This document shows positions 36,586 through 44,813 of a stretch of DNA of 64,000 nucleotides, piece after piece (position 1 is the stretch's first letter; each line of letters begins with the position of its first letter). Source of the DNA: Bacteroidota bacterium. GTDB taxonomy: Bacteria > Bacteroidota > Bacteroidia > NS11-12g > UBA9320. Both the position numbers and the translations under genes were made by a program. The DNA is taken from positions 40,240 through 104,239 of the forward strand of contig CANIKO010000014.1 of the NCBI GenBank assembly GCA_947468275.1. The letters run 5' to 3'. Under the pieces are notes generated by a model. The model had not been told where the DNA came from and searched no databases. It saw nothing but the letters and a program-made list of their open reading frames with translations.

Positions 36586-38058
36586 ATGAAAGTAACTATT
36601 AAAATATTGATTGGACTAAAAAGATTTATATTATATCCGCAAAATTGTAATTTGATAATATTTTTTTTGAAGGGATGTATTCTCACAGTTTCATTATCAG
36701 TTAATACTTCCGCACAAATTACTTTTACGAAATCGTCAACTAAGAAGGTATTAGAATTGGAGACAAATAATCAAAGTAATATAATCGCACAAAAAACTGC
36801 TGCTGGCACAACAGCTCAAGACATAATTAATCAGCAAAATATGCAGGCTATGCAAATGATGGGTTATCAACCACCAATTGCACCACCCTCTGACCCTAAT
36901 TTGATACATCAACTTCTTTTACAACAAGCACAAACATATACCCAAAACCGTCAACGAAAACAATTGACTGAAATAAATGCATTAATTAATGAGGATTTAA
37001 CCGTTATCAATTACGATGAAACCCCTGAATACTTTGCTAAGACTTCCATTTATAGACAAACATTCTCTGAGATAATGAAAATGCAAAAAGGACTACAGCC
37101 TTTTTCATTAAAGAAGACAATTTTCATAATAGAGAATGCTTATCTTGACAATTCATTGAATTTTGAGGATTACAACAAACAAATACTTTTGAAAACAAAA
37201 TTGATTAAATCACTTCTAAAAAAGGAAGGAATAAAAACGACTAATAGCCTTGGCAAGAACTACATTATTCAAAAATTATTTTCCGAAAGAATAGTTGAAT
37301 ACAAGGACACAGTAGTTTGGAGAGTTTACAAACCTTTTAAATATGATTTTAACGATTTCAAAGGCGATAAAGATTGGACAAATATGTTTGTTACTAAACT
37401 ATTGAATACGGGAACTGGACAATGTCATTCTTTGCCATTGCTCTATTTAATTTTTGCCGAAGAGCTAAAAACAAAAGCATGGCTATCTCTTGCTCCCGAA
37501 CATTCGTTTATAATTTTCAGCGATAACAATGTAAAAAATCTTTATTTCTTTGAAACCACAAATGGCAATCCTGTTACTGATAATTTTTTACTTGAAAGTG
37601 GCTTCATCACAGCACAGGCTTTGAAGAATAGAATTTATCTTGACACTTTGAATAAAAATGGTTTAATTGCCTCATGTTTAGTTGATTTAATTATGGGATA
37701 TACTAACAAATTTGGGTACGACAAATTTATGGACTCAATGGTTAAAAGCCTTATAAAGATATACCCCAACAGTATCCAAGGGCAAATTTTCAAGGGTGAT
37801 TTATTAGCCTTACGATTGAAATGGTCGGCCAAACAAAAAAATTTAACGTCAGTAAATCAATTCAGTCAGTACCCCGAAGTAAATAATCTTTATGACTTAT
37901 TGATGCAGCAATATGACTACATTGACAATATGGGCTATATGCAAATGCCTAAAGATAGATACGAGGCCTGGCTTTTATCGCTAAATGATGAAAAGCATAA
38001 ACAGGAAAAACAGAAATTAAAAACAATACTTATTGGTAATATTAAAAAGGATAACTAG
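36586..38058 (+). CDS. Secreted transglutaminase-like protein, module 1
   Basis: A 490-residue exported protein with one hydrophobic segment (about 22-42, ending NTSAQ). The paralog of 39970-41148. The shared core is YDFNDFKGDKDWTNMFVTKL, TGQCHSLPLLYLI and LSLAPEHSFI, with the likely catalytic C280 and H306 and an acidic residue near FFETTNG (E323). This is the Cys-His arrangement of transglutaminase-like peptidases. It lies 13 nt before a toxin-like gene in one operon. No substrate is known; it might process, cross-link or activate the neighbouring toxin. A low-complexity Gln-rich stretch occurs at about 80-125. Confidence 0.75.
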   Translation: MKVTIKILIGLKRFILYPQNCNLIIFFLKGCILTVSLSVNTSAQITFTKSSTKKVLELETNNQSNIIAQKTAAGTTAQDIINQQNMQAMQMMGYQPPIAPPSDPNLIHQLLLQQAQTYTQNRQRKQLTEINALINEDLTVINYDETPEYFAKTSIYRQTFSEIMKMQKGLQPFSLKKTIFIIENAYLDNSLNFEDYNKQILLKTKLIKSLLKKEGIKTTNSLGKNYIIQKLFSERIVEYKDTVVWRVYKPFKYDFNDFKGDKDWTNMFVTKLLNTGTGQCHSLPLLYLIFAEELKTKAWLSLAPEHSFIIFSDNNVKNLYFFETTNGNPVTDNFLLESGFITAQALKNRIYLDTLNKNGLIASCLVDLIMGYTNKFGYDKFMDSMVKSLIKIYPNSIQGQIFKGDLLALRLKWSAKQKNLTSVNQFSQYPEVNNLYDLLMQQYDYIDNMGYMQMPKDRYEAWLLSLNDEKHKQEKQKLKTILIGNIKKDN

Positions 38059-38071
38059 CACAGAATCAAAT

Positions 38072-39070
38072 ATGAAAAAACTTTTTAATCTCTGCATTTT
38101 GCTTTTTATTACTGCCGCTGCAAGCAGCCAAAGCTTAAACCCTTTTGAAAGTATTGGCAAAAAAGGAAAAATAATTACCCTGAGTAATGGAAAATATGTG
38201 GAAGTATATTCCAACGACAGCTTACAAAAGATAGGCTCGGTAATTATGAATATGAATACAGGAAAAATTCATGAATTTTTAGAACTGGATACAGTTTATT
38301 CAGAGGCAACTTTAGACGCTACTGTTATTAGTCGCTGGTATTCTGTTGATCCACATGCCGGAAAATATCCAGGTATTTCTCCTTATGCCTTTGTAGCAAA
38401 TATGCCAATCATTGCAATTGACCCAGATGGTAGAGATATCATCGTATTATCAGACAAACAAGGTGCTGGTGGAGCAGGACATCAAGCAATCCTAATAGGA
38501 AATAATAAAGATGGGTGGACATACATTTCAAAAGATGGCTCGCCGGCAGGGAGAACAGCAGCGGCAGGTAAACCTATTTTTGTTGTAGAAAAGTTCAATT
38601 CAATTGAGGAGTTCAGAAATAGCCCACATAATTTTGAACTGGCTAATGACGAGCATCATTCAACTTCAAAAGGAGTTTCTAATAAAAATATCACTTTTAA
38701 ACTTGATAAAAACGGAAATAAAATTTAAAGATATGATGAAGCTTTTTATATAGGTACAACACAATTGGACGGAACATCAACTGATAAAGCTAGTATTGAG
38801 GCGGCAAGTAAATCAGCTTCTGGAATTTATTGTATTGGACTGGGCGATTGTTCGGATATAATAACAGATGCTTTAGAGGTAGGTAAAAATAGTGAGGGGA
38901 AACCATTAAAAACAGGAGAAGGAGGATTTCCAAGCGGGTTATCTGGTGAACTACCAAGAGTAAAGCAAGCAAAAATAGAAGCTCGTAATAATGGTGTAGA
39001 TTTCGATGCAGGAATTAAACCAGACGATTTAAAATTACAAAATGGAGAAGTAGGTAGTAGAGAAAAATGA
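38072..39070 (+). pseudogene. Short Rhs-core toxin with permuted papain-like tail, interrupted by an in-frame stop
   Basis: The signal peptide (1-20) is followed by an invariant leader (Q20-H67, identical to that of 41151-42119). The Rhs-type core follows (residues 86-122, SRWYSVDP and SPYAFVANMPIIAIDPDGR). The tail has GAGGAGHQAILIG (H137) and GWTYISKDG. A TAA at 38726-38728 ends this frame after 218 residues. The same frame then continues to 39070 with YDEAFYIGTTQ and GLGDCSD (Cys at 38849-38851). His first and Cys later fits permuted NlpC/LRAT-like hydrolases. Restored length would be 332 residues. One C-to-T change of a CAA codon would create the stop. The ORF start 39 nt upstream is rejected in favour of the ATG at 38072. 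Confidence 0.75.
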
Positions 39071-39396
39071 AAACAAAAAAAAATAAAGAATTTAATCAAG
39101 CCTTTATAATTTCGTTTATATATTTGGGAATTGGCACTTATGATTTGTTCTCTGGAGGGGAGTTATCAAAAATAATTGACGAGTTATATGATAACTTAGA
39201 TTTATATTTAATTTTTCCGTCTCATATTTTCGGAAGTATAACCTATTGGATTCTAAGTGGTTTTTATGATACAAAATTTTGGCTTGTCGTAGGTCAAACT
39301 TTAGGTCTATTCTTTTTTTCAATTATTGGTTATATAGTTATAAAAGTGTCTAATACAATCAAGAAAAGGCTCTTCGGAAGTATTAAAATAGAATGA
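39067..39396 (+). CDS. Small membrane protein, candidate immunity protein
   Basis: A 109-residue protein with two or three hydrophobic segments (about 12-30, 53-70 and 75-95). Its ATG overlaps the stop of the interrupted toxin gene (ATGA), and its own stop overlaps the next start in the same way. No family is recognised. The position directly after a toxin-like gene, strict coupling, small size and AT-rich composition fit an immunity protein; this is inference. Confidence 0.65.
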   Translation: MKTKKNKEFNQAFIISFIYLGIGTYDLFSGGELSKIIDELYDNLDLYLIFPSHIFGSITYWILSGFYDTKFWLVVGQTLGLFFFSIIGYIVIKVSNTIKKRLFGSIKIE

Positions 39397-39956
39397 AAAA
39401 TTATATTGTAATAGTATCAATTATTCTTTTTTTTATATTAATAGCAATTAAAATATTCATGAACACCTTAGATTTACAAGGAAATGCTTCATCAGAAAAT
39501 ATACAACAATCTAAAAAGAATGGTGTTTTAATATCTATTTACAAAATTAGTTACATAGATTCCTCTTTTAGAAATTATATATCAAACCATTTGTTAAATC
39601 AAGATTCATTTGAATTTTGGATTGAGCATGAGTGGCATTTAAAACCAAAATATATCTTTTTTAATCCTACACAAATAACTGATAAAATTCAAATACTTAG
39701 CAAAAGTATTCTGGCTAAAAATAAGTGTTTAAGCTTTAGTTTTAGTGAGTTAAATTCAGCTAATTACTCTAATATTTGTACATCTAATAGTTTACAAGTA
39801 ATAGATTCAATACCCGAAAAAGTAAAAATCTATTCTTACGAATACCCTTCAGAAGTTATAAAGTTTATTGGGACACTTGAAATTATTAGAGATAAGAGTT
39901 TTCCAAGTTCATTTCATGAAAAAATAACTTGGAAGGATTTCAGATTCTTACCTTAA
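39393..39956 (+). CDS. Membrane-anchored periplasmic protein, candidate immunity protein
   Basis: A 187-residue protein with one N-terminal transmembrane helix (about 3-24, IVIVSIILFFILIAIKIF) and a soluble domain that contains two cysteines (NKC, NIC). Coupled to the preceding gene by an ATGA overlap. No family is recognised. The location suggests protection in the periplasm or a second immunity factor; not proven. Confidence 0.6.
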   Translation: MKNYIVIVSIILFFILIAIKIFMNTLDLQGNASSENIQQSKKNGVLISIYKISYIDSSFRNYISNHLLNQDSFEFWIEHEWHLKPKYIFFNPTQITDKIQILSKSILAKNKCLSFSFSELNSANYSNICTSNSLQVIDSIPEKVKIYSYEYPSEVIKFIGTLEIIRDKSFPSSFHEKITWKDFRFLP

Positions 39957-39969
39957 TCCATAACATTTA

Positions 39970-41148
39970 ATGATAAAAGCGATAACAAAAACGACCATTA
40001 CAATATTTCTTTTACTCCTTTTTTTGGCTGCTTGTCGCAGCAAAAAAAATATAGGTAGTGGGGCTGATTTCAAAATTGACACCCTTGTTGTGGCAATAGT
40101 TCCTATGGATACAATTAAATATGTAACTGAACAAACCCCGGTTTATGTTCCGCCAGTTATGACTTCACTTGATTATTACAATAATGCCTATAATGAAATA
40201 GAGCAAATGTTAAGAGGTTACAAATCTTTAGATTTTAAAAGAAGTGTTTTCGTAACTGAAAATGCTTTTTATAATGAAGGTTTAGATTACAAAGAATTTT
40301 GCATCAAAATTAATTTACTTACCGAAAGAATTAATCATTGGAAACTATTTGCAAAATTAAACAACTACAAGGCCAACGATAGCAATATAGTAAAGACCAA
40401 TTATGCCATTTACTCTTTGATGTGTGACACTTTACTATATTCAATTAATGGCCTTCGTATTCCTTCATATCCTTACCGATATGATTTTGATGATTTTTTT
40501 GGTCAAAAGGAATGGTCTCAAATGTTTGTTACAAAATTGATGGATACCAAAACCGGAAATTGTCATTCGATGCCCTACCTATATAAGATTTTAGCAAATG
40601 AATTTAATGTTCAGGCATACTTATCACTTGCACCAAATCACTTATATATTAAACACAAATGCAGAGGTTTTGGATGGTATAATACAGAGTTGACAAGTGG
40701 TGAGTTTCCAACAGATGCATGGATTAAAACTTCGGGATATATTACTTTAGATGCTATTAGGAGCGGTATTTTTATGGATACTTTGGGTCAGGTTGAATGT
40801 GTGGCTTTATGTGCATATGATTTAGCACAAGGATATTTGGCAAAGACAAATAATTTTTCGGACGGGTTTGCAATTAAGTGCCTTAACCTGGCTTTAAGGC
40901 ATCATCCAACAAATGTAAATGCTATGATTTTGAAAGCTGAAATATTGCGAAAGCAATTTGATAATGCCGTTAAATTAAACCAAATCGACAGAGCTTTTAC
41001 TTTGAAAAAAGAAATGGAGAAATATTACCAACTGGTTTTAAAATCAGGCTATAGAGAAATGCCTAAGCAAATGTATCTGGCATGGCTTAAATCTGTTTCA
41101 GAACAAAGAGATAAATACACCAATTCCCAAATTTATAATTTCAAATAA
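39970..41148 (+). CDS. Transglutaminase-like lipoprotein, module 2
   Basis: A 392-residue lipoprotein. The lipobox LAAC gives lipidated C22. It is a paralog of 36586-38058 with the same core: YDFDDFFGQKEWSQMFVTKL, TGNCHSMPYLYKI (C198), LSLAPNHLYIKHK (H224), and a C-terminal REMPKQMYLAWL matching MQMPKDRYEAWL in module 1. A helical TPR-like region follows the catalytic part. It ends 2 nt before the second toxin gene. The same gene pairing occurring twice in a row makes a functional link between the two families likely. Confidence 0.75.
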   Translation: MIKAITKTTITIFLLLLFLAACRSKKNIGSGADFKIDTLVVAIVPMDTIKYVTEQTPVYVPPVMTSLDYYNNAYNEIEQMLRGYKSLDFKRSVFVTENAFYNEGLDYKEFCIKINLLTERINHWKLFAKLNNYKANDSNIVKTNYAIYSLMCDTLLYSINGLRIPSYPYRYDFDDFFGQKEWSQMFVTKLMDTKTGNCHSMPYLYKILANEFNVQAYLSLAPNHLYIKHKCRGFGWYNTELTSGEFPTDAWIKTSGYITLDAIRSGIFMDTLGQVECVALCAYDLAQGYLAKTNNFSDGFAIKCLNLALRHHPTNVNAMILKAEILRKQFDNAVKLNQIDRAFTLKKEMEKYYQLVLKSGYREMPKQMYLAWLKSVSEQRDKYTNSQIYNFK

Positions 41149-41150
41149 AA

Positions 41151-42119
41151 ATGAAAAAATTACTTAATCTATTCGTTTTACTTGCTTTTTCCTCAACTGC
41201 AAACAGCCAAAGCCTAAACCCATTTGAAAGTATTGGCAAAAAAGGGAAAATAATTACCCTTAGTAATGGAAAGTATGTAGAAGTATATTCAAACGACAGT
41301 TTGCAAAAAATAGGTTCTGTAATTATGAATATGAACACTGGAAAAATTCATAAATTTTTGGTACAGGACACCATTTATTTAGAGACGACTTTAGACCCTA
41401 CAATTATTAGTCGCTGGTATTCGGTTGACCCATTCGCAAAAAAATATTCTGGGTTATCTCCGTACAATTTTGTGGCTAATAATCCTATAATGTATATTGA
41501 CCCTGATGGTCGGAAAATAGTTATTCCTAATAAAGATGACAGAGAAGCTGTTTTAAAAATGATTAACTCCAAAGCAGCGGGAACATTTGGAATTAATGAT
41601 AAGACAGGCGAATTATTTGTCATAAAAAAGGCCGGGACAGAAGGTTATTCGGAATACTATAGAGATAAACTTATTGCCGGTATAAATAAAAAAGATAGGA
41701 CTATCGGTATAATTATGAAAACCGAAATGGAAAAAACCCCAATGCTAAGTACAGATGAGAAGACAATGGTGGAAAATAGCGAGGAGAGAGATGAACCATA
41801 TAATGTGGATGCTGATGGAGGAGGGGCAACCTTTGGGTATAAAGGGACCAATCAAATTGTTTATATTTCTGGTAATGAATTTAAAACAGAGCATTGGCAT
41901 GAGGGGCTAAAGGATGAAAATGGAAATGACTTGGAAGATAAGGCTGCGGATATATTAGCACATGAAATAGTTGGTCATGCTGTTCCAAAAATGCTGGGTG
42001 ATACTAAGGGGAATGCTGTTGTTGAAGAAAACAAAGTAAGGGCGCAATATAAGTCAGGGAAAAATCAACAGCGGGAAGCTGAACCTGATCATGTTAAATG
42101 TAGTTCATGTAATGATTAA
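41151..42119 (+). CDS. Short Rhs-core toxin with HEIVGH metallopeptidase tail
   Basis: A 322-residue exported protein. Signal peptide (1-20), invariant leader Q20-H67, Rhs-type core (about 86-122: SRWYSVDPF, SPYNFVANNP, YIDPDGR), then a distinct tail. The tail holds the zinc motif HEIVGH (H271, E272, H275) with a downstream acidic pair (E292/E293) that could supply the third ligand, as in gluzincin-type effectors such as NleD-like peptidases. Four-residue Cys motif CSSC at the very end. The protein lacks the large Rhs shell and any T9SS sorting domain. Toxin activity is inferred from architecture. Confidence 0.75.
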   Translation: MKKLLNLFVLLAFSSTANSQSLNPFESIGKKGKIITLSNGKYVEVYSNDSLQKIGSVIMNMNTGKIHKFLVQDTIYLETTLDPTIISRWYSVDPFAKKYSGLSPYNFVANNPIMYIDPDGRKIVIPNKDDREAVLKMINSKAAGTFGINDKTGELFVIKKAGTEGYSEYYRDKLIAGINKKDRTIGIIMKTEMEKTPMLSTDEKTMVENSEERDEPYNVDADGGGATFGYKGTNQIVYISGNEFKTEHWHEGLKDENGNDLEDKAADILAHEIVGHAVPKMLGDTKGNAVVEENKVRAQYKSGKNQQREAEPDHVKCSSCND

Positions 42120-42120
42120 T

Positions 42121-42579
42121 ATGAGTATCTTAAAAAAAACAACATATTCCTTATTAGTTTTCTTTAGTTCATGCGGAATGAAAATTAAAGATACATGTAT
42201 TGTATCAATATCATTATCGGGAACATCGTTAAATTATGAAATTAAAAATCTTGAACCCGAAATTAAATATATTCCAATGAGTTATCATAAAACAAAATCC
42301 AATGATACTATTATTTTTGAAGCTTATTTCAAATCTCCACTTCTTGATCGTAATGCTTTTGTAATTCCAAAAATGTATCAACTCTTACCTGATAGTTCAA
42401 TCGCAGGAAAACTAAAAATAAGTGACTCACTAAAGGCAAATTTTAAATATTTTTTTAGGGTATTTACCAAAGAACCTAAAACATATATGTTAGAAAATGG
42501 AATTAAAGTGATGTCGGAACTAACTTTTATCAGATATGAAAAATGTTGTTCACAGCTTATAAAAGCTGAATGGCAATAA
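42121..42579 (+). CDS. Small lipoprotein, candidate immunity protein for the metallopeptidase toxin
   Basis: A 152-residue protein that starts 1 nt after the toxin stop (ATG at 42121; an earlier in-frame ATG inside the toxin gene is less likely). The N-terminus MSILKKTTYSLLVFFSSC is a lipoprotein signal with lipidated C18. No family is recognised. A periplasm-facing lipoprotein coded right after an exported peptidase is a typical immunity arrangement; inference only. Confidence 0.65.
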   Translation: MSILKKTTYSLLVFFSSCGMKIKDTCIVSISLSGTSLNYEIKNLEPEIKYIPMSYHKTKSNDTIIFEAYFKSPLLDRNAFVIPKMYQLLPDSSIAGKLKISDSLKANFKYFFRVFTKEPKTYMLENGIKVMSELTFIRYEKCCSQLIKAEWQ

Positions 42580-42632
42580 TTTTAAGAAAACTTTGCTCTA
42601 ATGTAAGCCATTTAATCATCACCTAAATAAAT

Positions 42633-44225
42633 TTACTTCACTTCCATTTCATCCATATAAATTACATTGCTGCCTTCACGGTCTTTAATATCCGACTTTC
42701 GTATTTTTTGCACTCCCCAAATTAAATATTTTTTGCCATACCAAGGCGTCACGTCGGCTATGTATTCACTGGCTTTTTCATCTTCCTTGAGCAATCGCGG
42801 CAGCTTAAAATATTCAGGCTCACTAAATGTATCACCATTGATGGAGATAACATTTATATTTCCACCCGAGCCATAGGATAGTTGCACGTTTTGGCCACTC
42901 TTGAGTACCTTTACTTTTTGTGATATATTAAGATACAGTCGGTTAAAATTTAAAGGAACAGTTTGATCCCACTTAATATTTCCTTTTTTATCAAAGCAAA
43001 TGATGAGGCAGTTGGTATAATTATACCCTTCAAAATATTGAATTAAATTGCCGTTAATATCGCGATAAGTTGAATATACCGGATAAAAGGCTTCGGCAGT
43101 AGCTATAAAATCATTTTCACGTTCTACAATTTCATTAAATCGCAGGAGGGTAGAATAGTTTTTATATCGCCGTTTAAGTCTATTTTTTCGGTTTTCTGAA
43201 AGTTCAGTTTTACCTCTCAAATTCATGTCTTCTATGTATTTTTCAAAGGACTTCAATTCCGTAAACCGAAATAGTTTTATGGCCGTCACTTTTTTATTGG
43301 AATCAATAATTACGGTATAAAATCCCTGAGCGGTTATGGTATTAATATCTTCATCTGCATCGGGCGAACTGTTGTTAAAAGTGCCGGCTCCGGCCAATCC
43401 GTCATCCGAAACCACAAGTTGAATATTTTGAAGATACACATCCTTTGGGGCTGTGATAATAATACTGTCTTTAGTAGCTAAATTTTGTTTAATATTTTTT
43501 ACGATAATCGCTGTACTTCCATGAGTGTGAGGCTGCCTTTTATAGGATGAAACTGAAATTGTTTCATTGGCCAAGTTCATATTCTGGATTTTATCAGGAA
43601 TGGAAATACCTTTGCTTACATCTATTCTTTCATATTTCAACTGATTTTTTAAATCTATCCGGGTATAAATACTTCCATATTTGAAAACCGACAAACCGGC
43701 CGAATTAAGAGGTAATGACAATGGGAGGCAACACATGGAAAAGCAACTACTGGCTTGTTCATCGGGGGCATATTTGAAAAGTAAAAAAAGATCGGCCCCA
43801 ACCACTTTTGTCGAAATGATATCCGTAGCATGATTGGCCAAATTGTAGGTTTGTGATGAATTAAGACCGTCTTTTAAATTAACGATATCAATACGTAATA
43901 GAATGGCAGAATTACTAATCCAAATAAATTGGTGGTTGGTGGTGTCAATAAAATTTGTTTGGATTGAAAACCGGCTTGGGATTTCTAAAAGTTTGTTCCA
44001 GCCTTCTTCAAAATTTGTATTAAACTTAGTAATGTTCCATGAATTAAAAGCATTTCCTCGTCTTTCGCCACCAGAATAAAGTAACAGAAACCCTTCACTA
44101 TTAAGCGAAACCACATCCATATCTTTTGGAATTCGATTGAGTTTTATTTCAACACGTGTATCCTGACTCTTACAAACTGTAGAGAAAATTAGAAGAAAGA
44201 ATAAGAATTGAATTCGTTTAACCAT
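42633..44225 (-). CDS. Secreted protein of unknown function, probable beta-propeller-like
   Basis: A 530-residue protein with a signal peptide (1-20, TVCKS|Q). The mature part is rich in beta strands with repeated aromatic and polar patterns (for example GFLLLYSGGE, HQFIWISNSA, KYLIWGVQKI), which suggests a propeller-like fold, but no family is recognised. A Cys-dense loop lies near residue 155 (SSCFSMCCLPL). No sorting domain. It is convergent with the toxin-immunity operon, 53 nt apart. Confidence 0.65.
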   Translation of the reverse strand: MVKRIQFLFFLLIFSTVCKSQDTRVEIKLNRIPKDMDVVSLNSEGFLLLYSGGERRGNAFNSWNITKFNTNFEEGWNKLLEIPSRFSIQTNFIDTTNHQFIWISNSAILLRIDIVNLKDGLNSSQTYNLANHATDIISTKVVGADLFLLFKYAPDEQASSCFSMCCLPLSLPLNSAGLSVFKYGSIYTRIDLKNQLKYERIDVSKGISIPDKIQNMNLANETISVSSYKRQPHTHGSTAIIVKNIKQNLATKDSIIITAPKDVYLQNIQLVVSDDGLAGAGTFNNSSPDADEDINTITAQGFYTVIIDSNKKVTAIKLFRFTELKSFEKYIEDMNLRGKTELSENRKNRLKRRYKNYSTLLRFNEIVERENDFIATAEAFYPVYSTYRDINGNLIQYFEGYNYTNCLIICFDKKGNIKWDQTVPLNFNRLYLNISQKVKVLKSGQNVQLSYGSGGNINVISINGDTFSEPEYFKLPRLLKEDEKASEYIADVTPWYGKKYLIWGVQKIRKSDIKDREGSNVIYMDEMEVK

Positions 44226-44337
44226 TTATTAAAACAATTACAAAAATACAAGAATAGCGCAAGTTTGCGAGTCTTTATAACCGGTAATAATTTCATTAAA
44301 AAGGACAGTGATAATTTTTTTTTTGAAAAAAGTATGG

Positions 44338-44365
44338 TTTGGCACAATTTTCTATATTACATTTG
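44338..44365 (+). promoter_or_regulatory. Promoter of the small type A sorting-domain protein
   Basis: TTTG (44338-44341), a 16 nt spacer and a perfect TACATTTG -7 box (44358-44365) precede the ATG at 44382. Confidence 0.55.
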
Positions 44366-44381
44366 TATAAACAATTACAGT

Positions 44382-44735
44382 ATGAAAATAAAAATACTTT
44401 TTTTAATCCTATTCGCTGTAAGCCTTTTTAATATAGCTAAAGCAGATACCCCATATAATACAAAAGATGATATGTCCGCTATTAATGGTGTTGTTTTAGG
44501 TCAAAATTATCCTAATCCAGCAAAAGGTAAAACCGTTATTTTGGTCGATTTTACATCATCAGAAGCTGTATTTAGTGTTTATAATGTTTTAGGGAAATTG
44601 GTTGAACAAAAAATTATTTCAACCGATCAAAAAAGAATTACACTTGATGTGTCAGATTATAATGAAGGCATCTATCTTTATTCAATTGAGGCCGATGGTC
44701 AAAAAGTGACAAAGCGAATGACCGTTAGCAAATAA
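44382..44735 (+). CDS. Cargo-less type A T9SS sorting-domain protein
   Basis: A 117-residue exported protein. Signal peptide 1-21 (FNIAKA|D), a linker of about 16 residues, and then a complete type A C-terminal sorting domain: LGQNYPNPAKGKT, FSVYNVLGKLVEQ, LDVSDYNEGIYLYSIEADGQ and KRMTVSK. There is no room for a cargo domain. I chose the ATG at 44382, which follows the promoter; the frame is open upstream but only through noncoding sequence. A possible parallel is PorA of Porphyromonas, a sorting-domain protein that signals T9SS status; this is speculative. Confidence 0.82.
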   Translation: MKIKILFLILFAVSLFNIAKADTPYNTKDDMSAINGVVLGQNYPNPAKGKTVILVDFTSSEAVFSVYNVLGKLVEQKIISTDQKRITLDVSDYNEGIYLYSIEADGQKVTKRMTVSK

Positions 44736-44763
44736 TAACGAAAATTAAAATCTTTAATAATAG

Positions 44764-44794
44764 TGCCTTGCTGAAAAGTGAGGCATTTTTTTTT
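44764..44794 (+). terminator. Terminator of the small sorting-domain gene
   Basis: TGCCT (44764-44768) pairs with AGGCA (44781-44784 and the preceding base region), extended by CT/AG across a small internal loop, followed by a nine-base T run. Confidence 0.7.
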
Positions 44795-44813
44795 GCTCTT
44801 TTCTTTTGAAAAA

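Noticed and set aside
38033..38071. Upstream 13-codon extension of the first toxin overlapping the transglutaminase-like gene
   Set aside because: The ATG at 38072 begins the signal peptide and matches the start of the second toxin (MKKL).
36586..42579. Idea that the toxin genes are T9SS cargo
   Set aside because: Neither toxin ends in a type A or type B sorting domain; the tails end in the toxin-like domain.
44208..44381. 58-codon upstream extension of the small sorting-domain protein
   Set aside because: It contains a consensus promoter, and the signal peptide begins at 44382.
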